Origin: Pigmentibacter ruber
Lineage (GTDB): Bacteria > Bdellovibrionota_B > Oligoflexia > Silvanigrellales > Silvanigrellaceae
Reading direction: 5' to 3'
Length of the DNA stretch: 64,000 bases
Assembly: GCF_009792895.1 (NCBI RefSeq)
Contig: NZ_WSSC01000003.1
Location: 310,001 to 374,000, forward strand
Positions within the stretch are counted from its first letter, which is position 1; the number at the start of each line of letters is the position of its first letter. The notes under the pieces are model-generated. The model did no database searches. It was not told the origin of the DNA and saw only the letters and a list, made by a program, of their open reading frames with translations. Below are positions 37,564-46,778 of the stretch, piece by piece. The position numbers and the translations under genes are program-made.

Positions 37564-38904
37564 TTAATTTTTTATAATTATTATATATTCTAAGTTGCCT
37601 TGAGTGATTTTTACTTGACCTGAAGTCTTTGTTTCTTTGAAATAATTAATTTCATTAGCAGTGCTTTTCCAGGACTGTATAGATAAATTATTATTGTAAG
37701 GCGGTACAAAAAAATTACTTCTGTTTTGAAAAATAAAATTAAGTAAAAGTAATATTAATATTGAGTAATTAATTTTTTTGTTCCAAAATTTGTTTAAATA
37801 TCTAAACAAAATAGAATAAATTGAAATGATTGCCATGGGCACTAATATAAATAAATAACGAGATTGAAATAAAGATGGTTCATTGATAAGACCAAACCAC
37901 CCAGTTTTCCATGTACCTTTGCGAACTAAACAAGTCATGATGATAAGAGTTATATAAGTAAATATACCAGAAAAAATAATAAAGTATAAATTTTTTGACC
38001 AAGTTTTATATATAAAATAAGAGAATAATGCTGTAAATCCGAAACCTATCCATAAAACCGATTGCCAAACTTGATTTAAATAAAAAGTGTAATTATCACC
38101 AAATATCGGAATTAAAAACATTCTGTTGAATAAAGAATAAAAGAAACGATTTGGAAAAAATTGTCTTACAAATTCGATTTTTGCTTCAATGCCAGCTTCG
38201 CCCTGAGTCCAAACATCATGTGAATTTGTGATGTATGCATATGAATTTATTATAGTACTAAATATAACACAACCTAATAAAATGAGATGGTTATTAATTA
38301 AATACTTTGAATCACCGCTATTTTGTTTTTTAATGAGATAAAACCGCATTAGTAATAGAGGTATTAAAGCGCATAATTCACCGGCACTAAGCCCTGTAAA
38401 TAAAAAAAATAGAAAATGTCTAAGTGAATATTTTTTGTTTAAATCATAAAGTAGCATAAGGACGCAACACAAAAAAAGAACTGAATGTAAATTTGCAAAA
38501 TTTCCTAAAATTTCAATTTGTCCCGGAATAAAAAGGATTGAAAGTGAAATAATCAAGCTATTGACTTTGCTTTGTGAGATCCAAATAAATTCATTTTTCA
38601 TTATAATATGCAAAGCGTAAGAAAAAAATACGGAACATTCTATCATAGTAATATATGGGTAATACTCTATTGTTAATTTAGTTGAAAGATAAGAAAGAAT
38701 TTGAGGTAAAACTTGATAGTAACCAGAATAAGGTAAAAGAATTGAAGATAAACCATATTCTAAAGAATGTTTAAGGAAAATGTACCCATCTTCCCCCCAA
38801 AAGCCTGGATGTATAATTTTCATATATTGTTTTATTATGATAATAAGAAAAAAGAGAGTAAAGAATTTATATTTGTCTAAAAAAGTTGTTATACTTTTAA
38901 CCAT
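37564..38904 (-). CDS. polytopic membrane protein, GT-C-glycosyltransferase-like
   Basis: 446 residues with about ten membrane helices. A first extracytoplasmic loop with an acidic motif (HPGFWGEDGYIF) is the type of pattern seen in GT-C enzymes that use lipid-linked sugars. No firm family is recognised and no donor is known. It may modify O-antigen, lipids or proteins. It converges on ctaA with a 33-base gap and stands alone on its strand; a 269-base gap upstream holds nothing recognised. Confidence 0.6.
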   Translation of the reverse strand: MVKSITTFLDKYKFFTLFFLIIIIKQYMKIIHPGFWGEDGYIFLKHSLEYGLSSILLPYSGYYQVLPQILSYLSTKLTIEYYPYITMIECSVFFSYALHIIMKNEFIWISQSKVNSLIISLSILFIPGQIEILGNFANLHSVLFLCCVLMLLYDLNKKYSLRHFLFFLFTGLSAGELCALIPLLLMRFYLIKKQNSGDSKYLINNHLILLGCVIFSTIINSYAYITNSHDVWTQGEAGIEAKIEFVRQFFPNRFFYSLFNRMFLIPIFGDNYTFYLNQVWQSVLWIGFGFTALFSYFIYKTWSKNLYFIIFSGIFTYITLIIMTCLVRKGTWKTGWFGLINEPSLFQSRYLFILVPMAIISIYSILFRYLNKFWNKKINYSILILLLLNFIFQNRSNFFVPPYNNNLSIQSWKSTANEINYFKETKTSGQVKITQGNLEYIIIIKN

Positions 38905-39173
38905 CGGTTATTTCTCGCAAAAAAGTAAATTAATAAACCTTAAAAAACTACCTTAATAAAATATTTAATGTCAAGTAATTAAAGATTTTAATAGGTATTT
39001 GAAAGAGAGATTTCTATATTACTAGTAAAAATTTGAAATAGTTTTTAATTTATAAGTAAAATTTTTCTTAAATATAATTTATAACAATTTGATATCTGAA
39101 AATGTGAATTTTTTAACTTGTAGAAAATAAAAAAAGATGCCTGATGATATTTTTAGAAAAATTATAATATTTT

Positions 39174-39548
39174 TTAATTTTGAATTTGATAATATCGAAC
39201 TTCAGTTTTATACGAATTTTCCTCAGAAACTTTAAAAATATATAAATTACTATTTAGTTGAGGATATCCTTCGATAATAAAAGTAGAATTTAGTGCTTCA
39301 TTATTATTTTTTGTAGTAACTATGCAATAACCCATGTCTGGACAATATATATTTGTTTCAACAACATTTTTTTCTTGTGTATTATGGATGTAATTGAGAT
39401 AGAAGTTTTGAATAATAGAATCATCTACTGATATTGAAGAATTTATCGTTTGATAAAATTCTTCTTTTTTAATTTGATTTACCTGATTTAAAGCATATGA
39501 AACTGTGTTTGATAGTCCTAAAAAGGTAACTAGAAAAATTTTTTTCAT
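39174..39548 (-). CDS. small secreted protein of unknown function
   Basis: 124 residues with a clear Sec signal peptide (MKKIFLVTFLGLSNTVSYA, cleavage after about residue 19). The mature part holds two cysteines in IYCPDMGYCIVTT that could form a disulfide; the protein ends in a tyrosine-rich strand (EVRYYQIQN). No family recognised. Upstream of a gene-free stretch and downstream of a trypsin-like protease gene on the same strand. Confidence 0.65.
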   Translation of the reverse strand: MKKIFLVTFLGLSNTVSYALNQVNQIKKEEFYQTINSSISVDDSIIQNFYLNYIHNTQEKNVVETNIYCPDMGYCIVTTKNNNEALNSTFIIEGYPQLNSNLYIFKVSEENSYKTEVRYYQIQN

Positions 39549-39667
39549 ATTTATATGACTTCATTCTTAATGGTTGATAAAAAATAACAGAACATAAAAA
39601 CTTTATAATCAACTTAAATAAATTTCAAACAAGAAAAATTTTAATACAAAGCATCATTATCTAAAAA

Positions 39668-40681
39668 TTATTCAAGGATCTTTAATTTTTCACCGCTTAG
39701 GTTAGCTTCTATCCATTTTAAATATGGGTAAATATAGGTAGTTACAGCTTGCTGAGCAGAACAATCATCATTTGTATCAGTCATTGGTATAGGTCCAGTT
39801 ACAAGATGAGTTATGCCTTGGGTAAGACTTAATAAGACTGCTTCATTAATATTGTTGTCATTTTTGATAAGAAAGTGTCCGCCTCCTGAATCACCACTGC
39901 AAGTTTGTCCTCGTAATCGTTTAGTTGATATAAATGTGTCGCCAATATTAGTAATTACCGATCGATTTATTTCATATTTATAATCTATATTATTATAATG
40001 ATTAAATTGCTCTTGGTTTAATTCTATTTTTTTCTCAGGTTTAAATATTTCTGTTACTGTCCAACGCTTAATATTGCCGCTATTTTTATTATTTTCATTA
40101 CTTTGACCAAAACCAATTGTAACTAAGCGATCTCCCAATTGATAATTTTTAGCTATTATTGCTGGAGTAATATTTATTTTTGTTAGTGGTTCAGTAGTAG
40201 TAAGAAGTGCGATATCACCCATGGGAATATAGGTTGAATTTGGATCATTTTTTTTGAAAGGATTAATAGTATATAGTTTGTTGGTTTTTACCGTAGCATT
40301 TAAACTTTTTAAGCTATTAGCAGAATTTTTTACTTCAGCCGTTATAGATATTACATCTTTGCTTGGAATTAAAGTAAAACAATGTGCAGCTGTAAGAATG
40401 GTTCTGGACGTAACAGCAACTCCTGTACAAGTGCCAGTTATTTCGATATAACCATTATTATTTTTTGTTAATATCTTGGAAGATATGTAAACTGTAGACT
40501 TAGAACCTGGAATATCGTCAATGTTATTTTCACATCCGTCATGAATTTTATTTGTGGAAGATGGATAAATGGCGCCATATAAATCACTGCAAGTATACAC
40601 TACTTTTTTTTTCTCTTCGGGCTCTTTGCAAGCAGAAAAAAGAAAAAATGAACAACACGAGAAAAGCAAAAGATGTTTCAT
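39668..40681 (-). CDS. trypsin-like serine protease lipoprotein
   Basis: 337 residues. Lipoprotein signal with lipobox FSAC (Cys18). The chymotrypsin-fold triad is complete: His100 (LTAAHC), Asp156 (GDIALL) and Ser265 (CSGDSGGG). A CTG-V...TAAHC pattern with cysteine pairs is typical of S1 proteases; this is an extracellular-type enzyme, exported and membrane anchored. In predators and pathogens such proteases degrade host protein, but substrate is unknown here. Confidence 0.88.
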   Translation of the reverse strand: MKHLLLFSCCSFFLFSACKEPEEKKKVVYTCSDLYGAIYPSSTNKIHDGCENNIDDIPGSKSTVYISSKILTKNNNGYIEITGTCTGVAVTSRTILTAAHCFTLIPSKDVISITAEVKNSANSLKSLNATVKTNKLYTINPFKKNDPNSTYIPMGDIALLTTTEPLTKINITPAIIAKNYQLGDRLVTIGFGQSNENNKNSGNIKRWTVTEIFKPEKKIELNQEQFNHYNNIDYKYEINRSVITNIGDTFISTKRLRGQTCSGDSGGGHFLIKNDNNINEAVLLSLTQGITHLVTGPIPMTDTNDDCSAQQAVTTYIYPYLKWIEANLSGEKLKILE

Positions 40682-40714
40682 AGCATTGGAGTCCTAATCA
40701 AACAAAAATATGAA

Positions 40715-41050
40715 TTACCAATATTCTGCTTGAAGAGTAATATCTTGGAAAACTCTAGTTAAACAGGCTAAACGCTCGTTTTGTGTCTTATTATTTTTTT
40801 GTAAAGTTTCTTTTTCAAAATTATTTTGGATAGATAATGAATTTGGTGACATATGAATGATTTTAACGTTACAGGCTCCACAAACACCTACTCCAGAACA
40901 AGCCGCGCCAATAGGTAATCCTCTTTTTCTAAGAAAAACCCATAAGTTAGAGCCTGCACGGATATTAAATTCATCAAAAATTTCACCAGATTTATTCATC
41001 AAAGAAATTTTTACTATTTTTGCTAAGTCGTTGGTTGAAGAGTTTTCCAT
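40715..41050 (-). CDS. [2Fe-2S] ferredoxin
   Basis: 111 residues. Adrenodoxin/plant-type [2Fe-2S] site: Cys-x5-Cys-x2-Cys (CSGVGVCGAC) then a fourth Cys in RLACLT about 40 residues later. It shuttles electrons in the cytosol. The long open frame begins 31 codons earlier inside the preceding enoyl-CoA hydratase gene; the ATG used is 17 bases after that gene's stop. The redox partner is not known. Confidence 0.85.
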   Translation of the reverse strand: MENSSTNDLAKIVKISLMNKSGEIFDEFNIRAGSNLWVFLRKRGLPIGAACSGVGVCGACNVKIIHMSPNSLSIQNNFEKETLQKNNKTQNERLACLTRVFQDITLQAEYW

Positions 41051-41066
41051 TATAAAACTTTCAGCA

Positions 41067-41843
41067 TTAAAAATTTGGGGCTCTTTTTTCAATAAAAGCT
41101 GCCAATCCTTCTTTTGCTTCAGGAGTATTAAAAAGTAAACCAAATTCTTCAGATTCTAAAAGACAACCTTCTTTAAAGCTACTTGCACTACCAAACTTAA
41201 CAACTTTTTTTGCTATTTTTAAGGCTGTTGGAGCATTTTTTAGAATTTTGTCTATAATATCACTAGTAAAAAATACTAGCTCTTCATGTTTTGTGACATG
41301 ATTTAGAAGCCCAGCTTGAAATGCTTCTTGAGCAGAATATTTATTAGCAGTAGATATCCATTCTATTGTTTTTGCTACGCCGATTCTTCTTGCAAGTCTT
41401 TGTGTCCCTGAAAATCCAGGGATTAATCCAAGAGTAACTTCTGGTAGTCCAAATCTCGCTTTTTCAGATGCAATAATTAAATCACAAGCAAGCGCTAATT
41501 CAAGACCTCCACCTAACGCAAAACCTTGGACTTGAGCAATTGTTATTTGAGGTATATTTTCTAGTGTAGTAAAGATATTAGCTGCATATTGTGAAAAGTC
41601 ACTAGCTTCTTTTGCTGTTTTAAAGTCTTGCATTTCTTTAATATCAGCGCCTGCTACAAAAGCTTTGTCTCCAGCACCACAAACAACTAATACTTTAACA
41701 TCACTATTATCCTTAAGTAACAGACAATGATCGAATATTTCTTTAATAACTTGTTTATTTAAAGCATTTAATTGATTTGGTCGGTTAATTTTTAAAGTGG
41801 CTTTTTTTCCATTAATTTCTAGTTCTGTTAATTTATCATACAT
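41067..41843 (-). CDS. enoyl-CoA hydratase, crotonase family
   Basis: 258 residues, standard length. Hydrates trans-2-enoyl-CoA in beta-oxidation, the step after the acyl-CoA dehydrogenases seen at 15-18 kb. It has the oxyanion-hole motif (AFVAGADIKEM, GGGLELALACD) and both catalytic glutamates, one in GGLELA and the other in LPEVTLG. It starts downstream of a terminator that ends the DsbA-like gene's transcript and is followed by the ferredoxin gene. Confidence 0.92.
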   Translation of the reverse strand: MYDKLTELEINGKKATLKINRPNQLNALNKQVIKEIFDHCLLLKDNSDVKVLVVCGAGDKAFVAGADIKEMQDFKTAKEASDFSQYAANIFTTLENIPQITIAQVQGFALGGGLELALACDLIIASEKARFGLPEVTLGLIPGFSGTQRLARRIGVAKTIEWISTANKYSAQEAFQAGLLNHVTKHEELVFFTSDIIDKILKNAPTALKIAKKVVKFGSASSFKEGCLLESEEFGLLFNTPEAKEGLAAFIEKRAPNF

Positions 41844-41856
41844 AAAATTATCTCCT

Positions 41857-41884
41857 AAAAAAAGCTACAGGTCTTACCTGTAGC
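41857..41884 (-). terminator. rho-independent terminator after the DsbA-like gene
   Basis: On the minus strand a perfect 8-bp stem (GCTACAGG with CCTGTAGC) encloses a five-base loop and is followed by seven T. It lies between the stop of the DsbA-like gene and the ATG of the enoyl-CoA hydratase, so the two are separate transcripts. Confidence 0.93.
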
Positions 41885-41922
41885 GTATTTACTCTAGATA
41901 AATAATTTCAGCAAACTTTTAT

Positions 41923-43038
41923 TCAATTCTTCTCAGATAATTCATTATTAATTACCTTTTCAAATTCTGATTTTGGTAAGGATCCCATTAATTGAATTCC
42001 ATTTATATAAAATGCAGGAGTAGCATTGATTCCTAAACTTTGACCGTATTCAATATCGGCATTAATTTTATCATGAATTGCTTGATCTTTTCTGCAATTA
42101 TTAAAATCATCTATTTTAAGACCTATTTTTTGTGCTAATGATAAATAAGTTTCTTCTCCTAGCTTTTTATGATTTTCAAATAAAGCATCATGCATTTGCC
42201 AATATTTTCCTTGTTTATTTGCACATTCTGCAGCAATTGCTGCTGGAATAGCTTCCGGATGAATTTGAACCAATGGATAATTTTTAAATACAAATTTTAT
42301 TTTATCTTTATATTGTTTAAGAACTTCTTCAACAACTGGTTGAGCGGATGCACAATATGGACATTGAAAATCAGCAAATTCAACAATGGTGATTGGCGCA
42401 TTTGCTGAACCTTTAAATGGAGCATTACTTATATCAACATTAATTTTTGGTGTAGCTGGTTTTGAAGCACCTGTAACTTCTATTTCACCTTTGCTAATTG
42501 CTTGTGAAATTAAACCTCGAAAATAATTTCCAGCAGCTTGATTTTGTAAATAAGGTTTCACTAAAGCTTCTTGTTGTTCGGGTGTTTTCCCTTTTAATTG
42601 CGGATTCTCTGAGTTTTCTTTAATAAATTGTTTTACTTGTTCAGCTGAGATATTAGATTTTTCTTGAATAAACATTTGTTCAGCTGCATTGGTATTAGAA
42701 ATTCCTTTGTTTTTCATGTAATCTTTAATTATTTTATCAAAATATCTTTTAGCTAAAATATTTTCTATTGCCTTATAAGATTGACTTTCAGCATCAAATA
42801 ATGATTGCATTTCTTGAGTTGATAATTCTGAACGCTTTAAAGTAACTCCATTATATTTTCCAAGAACATCAGAACCTGATGTAACTTTTGAAACATTGTT
42901 GCTTATTGTAGATGTAGACGAGGTTTGCCCAGTTAAGCTGTTCGCCATCTTTTTATAATCATGAAAAAATAAAGGTATTGAGCCAACAACTGCTGCAGCA
43001 ATAAAAATACCACCTATAATAAACTTTCCTGAAGACAT
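41923..43038 (-). CDS. membrane-anchored SurA-N/DsbA-like thiol oxidoreductase
   Basis: 371 residues. N-terminal anchor (IIGGIFIAAAVVGSIPLFF), then a region (~55-190) resembling the SurA-type chaperone N-domain (GKYNGVTLKRSEL, QMFIQEKSNISAEQVKQF), then a DsbA/thioredoxin_4 domain with a CPYC active site (Cys226, Cys229). Disulfide formation or isomerisation in the periplasm is the likely role. The cis-Pro loop INATPAFYIN supports a thioredoxin fold. Ends its own transcript with a strong terminator. Confidence 0.85.
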   Translation of the reverse strand: MSSGKFIIGGIFIAAAVVGSIPLFFHDYKKMANSLTGQTSSTSTISNNVSKVTSGSDVLGKYNGVTLKRSELSTQEMQSLFDAESQSYKAIENILAKRYFDKIIKDYMKNKGISNTNAAEQMFIQEKSNISAEQVKQFIKENSENPQLKGKTPEQQEALVKPYLQNQAAGNYFRGLISQAISKGEIEVTGASKPATPKINVDISNAPFKGSANAPITIVEFADFQCPYCASAQPVVEEVLKQYKDKIKFVFKNYPLVQIHPEAIPAAIAAECANKQGKYWQMHDALFENHKKLGEETYLSLAQKIGLKIDDFNNCRKDQAIHDKINADIEYGQSLGINATPAFYINGIQLMGSLPKSEFEKVINNELSEKN

Positions 43039-43088
43039 ATATACTCCTTTAAAGCAAAATTCATACTTAACCCTTAATTAAGCATCGT

Positions 43089-43898
43089 TTACATATTTTG
43101 CACACTTTTAATATTTTCAGCAAGTTCTTTAGAATATCGCTTTTCTTCATTTTTACCATCTACTTCTGGTAAGGTTTGAGCTTTTTTAAATAATTCCAAA
43201 GCATTTGTTTTATCTCCTGCTTTTTTCTTTAAAATGCCAAGATACATAGTATTTAAGCGAAACTCAGGACAAGTTTGAATTGCTTGTGTAAAATAATCTT
43301 CAGCAATTTTTTTGTCACCAAATGAAATTAATCCTCCAGGAACTTCCTGATAATATCTGCCAAGAATCCTTAATGGACCACACCATTGATATTTAGGGTC
43401 AATTTTTGCAGCTTCTAGCAAAGCATCTCTGCCTGGTTTTGCATTACTTAAAGCTGAAAATATTCCTTTAGATAAGCCATAAGATCCAAGATTGATGGCA
43501 TACCAATAGTAACCTTCTACTTTTTTGGGTTCTATTTCTTTTGCAATTTTTCCAGCTTCATAGCCGTACTTGAATAATTTTGTTTTATCTATTTTTGAAT
43601 TTGCATCTATAAGGATAAAATTTCCATAATAATAAACTAGCCTTGCTATCTTCCATGCTATGTTGAAATCTTTTGGAATAGTGTTTTCTTTGCTTAGAAA
43701 AAGATAAATTTGATTTTCACCATCTATATTTTCCCTGTTATTCCAAAGAGAATCTAACAATTTTTCTGAAATTAAATCTTGTGATTCATTGGTTACTATT
43801 TCTTTAGTATTATTTTTTTCATCTGAATATGCTGGAAAAACCATAAATATAGGCAGCAAAAATAAAAAAAATCTTTTATTATATTTATTTTTTAACAT
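43089..43898 (-). CDS. secreted TPR-like protein
   Basis: About 269 residues with a signal peptide (FFLFLLPIFMVFPAYS). The mature protein is helical with TPR-like repeats near residues 150-250 (GSYGLSKGIFSAL, then FTQAIQTCPEFRLNTMYLG and KKAGDKTNALELFKKAQ). It is therefore periplasmic and protein-binding, resembling TRAP-associated TatT or other scaffold proteins. The open frame begins six codons earlier, but AGGAG five bases before the ATG used fixes the start. It precedes metK's 3' side and follows the DsbA-like gene's start. Confidence 0.7.
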   Translation of the reverse strand: MLKNKYNKRFFLFLLPIFMVFPAYSDEKNNTKEIVTNESQDLISEKLLDSLWNNRENIDGENQIYLFLSKENTIPKDFNIAWKIARLVYYYGNFILIDANSKIDKTKLFKYGYEAGKIAKEIEPKKVEGYYWYAINLGSYGLSKGIFSALSNAKPGRDALLEAAKIDPKYQWCGPLRILGRYYQEVPGGLISFGDKKIAEDYFTQAIQTCPEFRLNTMYLGILKKKAGDKTNALELFKKAQTLPEVDGKNEEKRYSKELAENIKSVQNM

Positions 43899-44005
43899 AT
43901 GTTCTCCTAAAAACATCTAATCATATGCGACTAAGACTATAATTTTTTAGGAGATCTGTAAATAAAAGAAAGGATTAAAATAAATATCTAATTGGTTTAA
44001 TTAAA

Positions 44006-45247
44006 CTAAACAAATTTTTTCAACTCTTGTACTTTATCAGTTTTTTCCCAAGGAAAGTTACTTCTTCCAAAGTGACCATATGAAGCCGTTTCATGATACG
44101 TGTAACCATTTTCTTGAGGATTTAAAAGATTAAAAGTTTTAACAATTCCAGCAGGGGTCATATTAAAGACTTTTTGGACAGCTTCTTCAATTTTAATTCG
44201 AGCAACTTTTTCAGTGCCGAAAGTATTAACGTTAACACTAACAGGCTGTGCAACTCCAATAGCATAGGCAATCTGAACAAGTGCTCTTTCAGCTAATCCA
44301 GCTGCTACAATATTTTTTGCTATGTATCGACCCATGTAAGCAGCAGAACGATCTACTTTTGAAGGATCTTTTCCAGAAAAGGCACCGCCGCCATGCGCAC
44401 CATGACCACCATATGTATCAACAATAATTTTTCTACCAGTTAAACCGCAATCACCTTGTGGTCCTCCAATAACGAATTTTCCGGTTGGATTTATATGGTA
44501 TTTTGTATTTGAATCTAATAAATTTTGTGGAATAGTATTTTTAATAATCTTCTCAATTACAAATTCTTTAATTTCTTGTTGGCTGACATTTTCTGAATGC
44601 ATTGTGCTGACAACTACAGTATCAATTCTTTTCATTTTGCCGTCATGATATTCTACTGTCACCTGTGATTTTGCATCAGGACGTAGCCAATTTACAGTTC
44701 CTTCTTTTCTAGCTTTGGATAAATTTCTCAAAATAGAGTGTGCATATTGCAATGTGGCAGGCATAAATTCAGGAGTTTCATTTGTGGCATAACCAAACAT
44801 CATGCCTTGATCTCCAGCACCTTGCTCTTTATGCAGACCTTCGCCTTCGTTAACTCCTTGAGCAATATCTGGTGACTGCTGATCAATAGCAACAATTACA
44901 CCGCAGCTTCTATATTCAAAACCATTATTTGGGTCGTTGTAGCCAATTTCTTTTATAACATTTCTTGCTATATCAGAATAACTTTTCATTTTTCTTTTTA
45001 ATTTAAGTTCATTTGCATGAACTGTTTCAGGATTGACAGTAATTTCACCAGCAATAACGACAAGACCTGTTTTGCACAGAGCTTCACAGGCAACTCTTGC
45101 TTTTGGATCAAAAGTTAAGAGTTCATCTAAAATACCATCAGAAATTTGGTCAGCCACCTTATCTGGGTGGCCTTCACTGACACTTTCAGACGTGAAATAG
45201 GTTACTTCAGGAGAAAAAGACTTGTTAAGAAGCGAGCGTTGAAACAT
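44006..45247 (-). CDS. metK: S-adenosylmethionine synthetase
   Basis: 413 residues. Makes SAM from methionine and ATP in the cytosol. Signatures: [20 protein letters not shown] at the N-terminus, [16 protein letters not shown], and [29 protein letters not shown] precedes the ATG. It follows rnpB on the same strand by about 65 bases. That gap contains a six-pair hairpin (TTAACC...GGTTGA) close to the ribosome site; no known SAM riboswitch is recognisable. SAM made here feeds the methyltransferases of this window among others. Confidence 0.95.
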   Translation of the reverse strand: MFQRSLLNKSFSPEVTYFTSESVSEGHPDKVADQISDGILDELLTFDPKARVACEALCKTGLVVIAGEITVNPETVHANELKLKRKMKSYSDIARNVIKEIGYNDPNNGFEYRSCGVIVAIDQQSPDIAQGVNEGEGLHKEQGAGDQGMMFGYATNETPEFMPATLQYAHSILRNLSKARKEGTVNWLRPDAKSQVTVEYHDGKMKRIDTVVVSTMHSENVSQQEIKEFVIEKIIKNTIPQNLLDSNTKYHINPTGKFVIGGPQGDCGLTGRKIIVDTYGGHGAHGGGAFSGKDPSKVDRSAAYMGRYIAKNIVAAGLAERALVQIAYAIGVAQPVSVNVNTFGTEKVARIKIEEAVQKVFNMTPAGIVKTFNLLNPQENGYTYHETASYGHFGRSNFPWEKTDKVQELKKFV

Positions 45248-45312
45248 ATTGTATTTCCTTTCATATCAACCGCTGCAGAAGGGTTAACTTTTATTTTCTA
45301 AAGATAACGAAA

Positions 45313-45667
45313 AATTCGGGTAATACATAAGCCGGATTCTGTTTTAAACTACAATTTCTCTTGATGCTATGTTGCCATAACATTCTTTGCAGCCAACCCG
45401 AGTGTCATTGAATCGAGCAAATTCTCCACCCCTATTTGGCCTTGCTTCGAATGGGGTTTGCCAGATTGATTGTTGCCAACCAACATCCGTGAGCTCTTAC
45501 CTCACGATTTCACCATTGCCAGTCTTACGACTTCGGCTGTGTATTTTCTGTTGCACTTTCCGTCGAGTTGCCCCGCCTGGCCGTTAACCAGCATTCTGCT
45601 CTATGAAGTCCGGACTTTCCTCACTCCTAACAAGTTAGGACGCGTTGTAGTTGAATTACCCGAATTC
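45313..45667 (-). ncRNA. rnpB: RNase P RNA, bacterial class A
   Basis: About 355 bases. The conserved 5' block GAGGAAAGTCCGG and the 3' block ACAGAATCCGGCTTAT are both present, as are ACAGAAA and GGTGAAAT...GAGGTAAGAGC of the catalytic core. P1 is a perfect 12-bp helix (AATTCGGGTAAT with ATTACCCGAATT) that sets the ends to within a few bases. A -10-like TATTAA lies seven bases before the 5' end. Small reading frames across this gene are not real. Confidence 0.96.
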
Positions 45668-46620
45668 TCACCATTAATATCTGAAACTCAGCAAAGCAAG
45701 GAAGATTTAAAATATTTTACCCTTTTTTGAAATCAAATAAGCTTTGTTTTGCTAAGTACAAGTTTCTTAAACTTATCTTTTTAAAGTTAAGCTTCATAAA
45801 GGCTTCTTTCAACTAAGATTTAATTTTTGTCAGGTTAGGCAGAACAAACAATCTTTTCAGGTTATGGAAATAAAATATTGGTAGTTAATAGAGTTTTTAT
45901 TCATAATTTTATTTGCTTTGTAGATATATTTTTATATAGAGTAATTTATTATTAATTTTTAAAAGTACTTTAAGTTTATTAAAATATTTCTTTTAAATTC
46001 AAGAAAATATTAATTTCAAAAACTTGATTTTTTAATTTTTGATAATATCTAATTTTTGCGTGTAAATTTTGGTTATAATATAATAAATAGTAAAAATAAT
46101 TTGAGATGTTTTACTAGGATAATTTATTCTAATAATTCTTTTAATGTAACACTGTAGATAATTTAAAATGTCTTATTTCTTTTACTTCGGCCTAATTTTT
46201 TAGAGGTTAATATGACTTATATAACTGAAAAACTATATTATATATTTCCTTTTCATTATCAAGCCAAAAGTTATTATGAAAAAAGACCAGATAATATCCT
46301 GCTGCAAATATAAAAATTAAATGAAAAGAAAAATTGAAAGGTTTAGAAAGCGTCTATTACGAAATTCTGAATTTAAATACTTTACCTTACTGCAATAAAT
46401 TTATCTCAGAAATTTTATAATATTTAATATTATATTTTTAAAGCTAAAAATCATATATTAATTTAGGTTAAGGCTTTTTAATAAATTTTTATGCAATATG
46501 CATTCCTTTTATTTTTTAGAGATGAGAAATATTAAAGTATTTCATTAGTCTTTTGAAAAAATATTCTGATTTGAATAGAAAAGAATTTTTAATAACTAAA
46601 AAAGTAATTATGCTCAATTG
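45668..46620. other. gene-poor AT-rich kilobase between rnpB and the glyQS leader
   Basis: About 950 bases with no gene I can support. It begins with the rnpB promoter region. Within it are small inverted repeats (AAGTTT-CTT-AAACTT near 45760) and a perfect TATAAT at 46074-46079 without a good -35. A 33-codon frame at 46212-46313 starts MTYITEKLYY and has GAGG before its ATG; it might be a small protein or chance. Neither transposase remnants nor tRNA were seen. Confidence 0.5.
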
Positions 46621-46761
46621 TTAAGCGTGGACGCATTTTTTGCGAGTATGAAAGTTGAAGATAGCTCCTTATAAAAAAAATACGCTTGATAAAACTAACT
46701 TTCTTTTCTAATTCGACTTAATAGTGTAAACAATCAAGCGTGGAATTTTTTTTGATTTTTG
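46621..46761 (+). promoter_or_regulatory. candidate attenuator leader of glyQS
   Basis: Two copies of AAGCGTGGA lie at 46623-46631 and 46736-46744. Between them ACGCTTGAT at 46682-46690 is an exact 9-base complement of the second copy with its flank (ATCAAGCGT) and pairs for eight bases, one wobble, with the first (TTAAGCGT). The second pairing is followed by T8 and T5 runs. Mutually exclusive pairing of this type could form a terminator or antiterminator. The loops are long (42-53 bases) and no T-box sequence is seen, so it is only a candidate. Confidence 0.4.
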
Positions 46762-46778
46762 TGTGAAAGGTGAGCCCT

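Noticed and set aside
45248..45312. SAM riboswitch before metK
   Set aside because: Only a simple hairpin is present; none of the known SAM-class core sequences is visible.
45387..45730. Two small plus-strand frames
   Set aside because: They lie inside the antisense strand of rnpB, whose conserved structure explains the sequence.
46600..46778. T-box leader before glyQS
   Set aside because: The T-box sequence (GGGTGGNACCGCG) and a specifier stem are absent, although alternative pairing exists.
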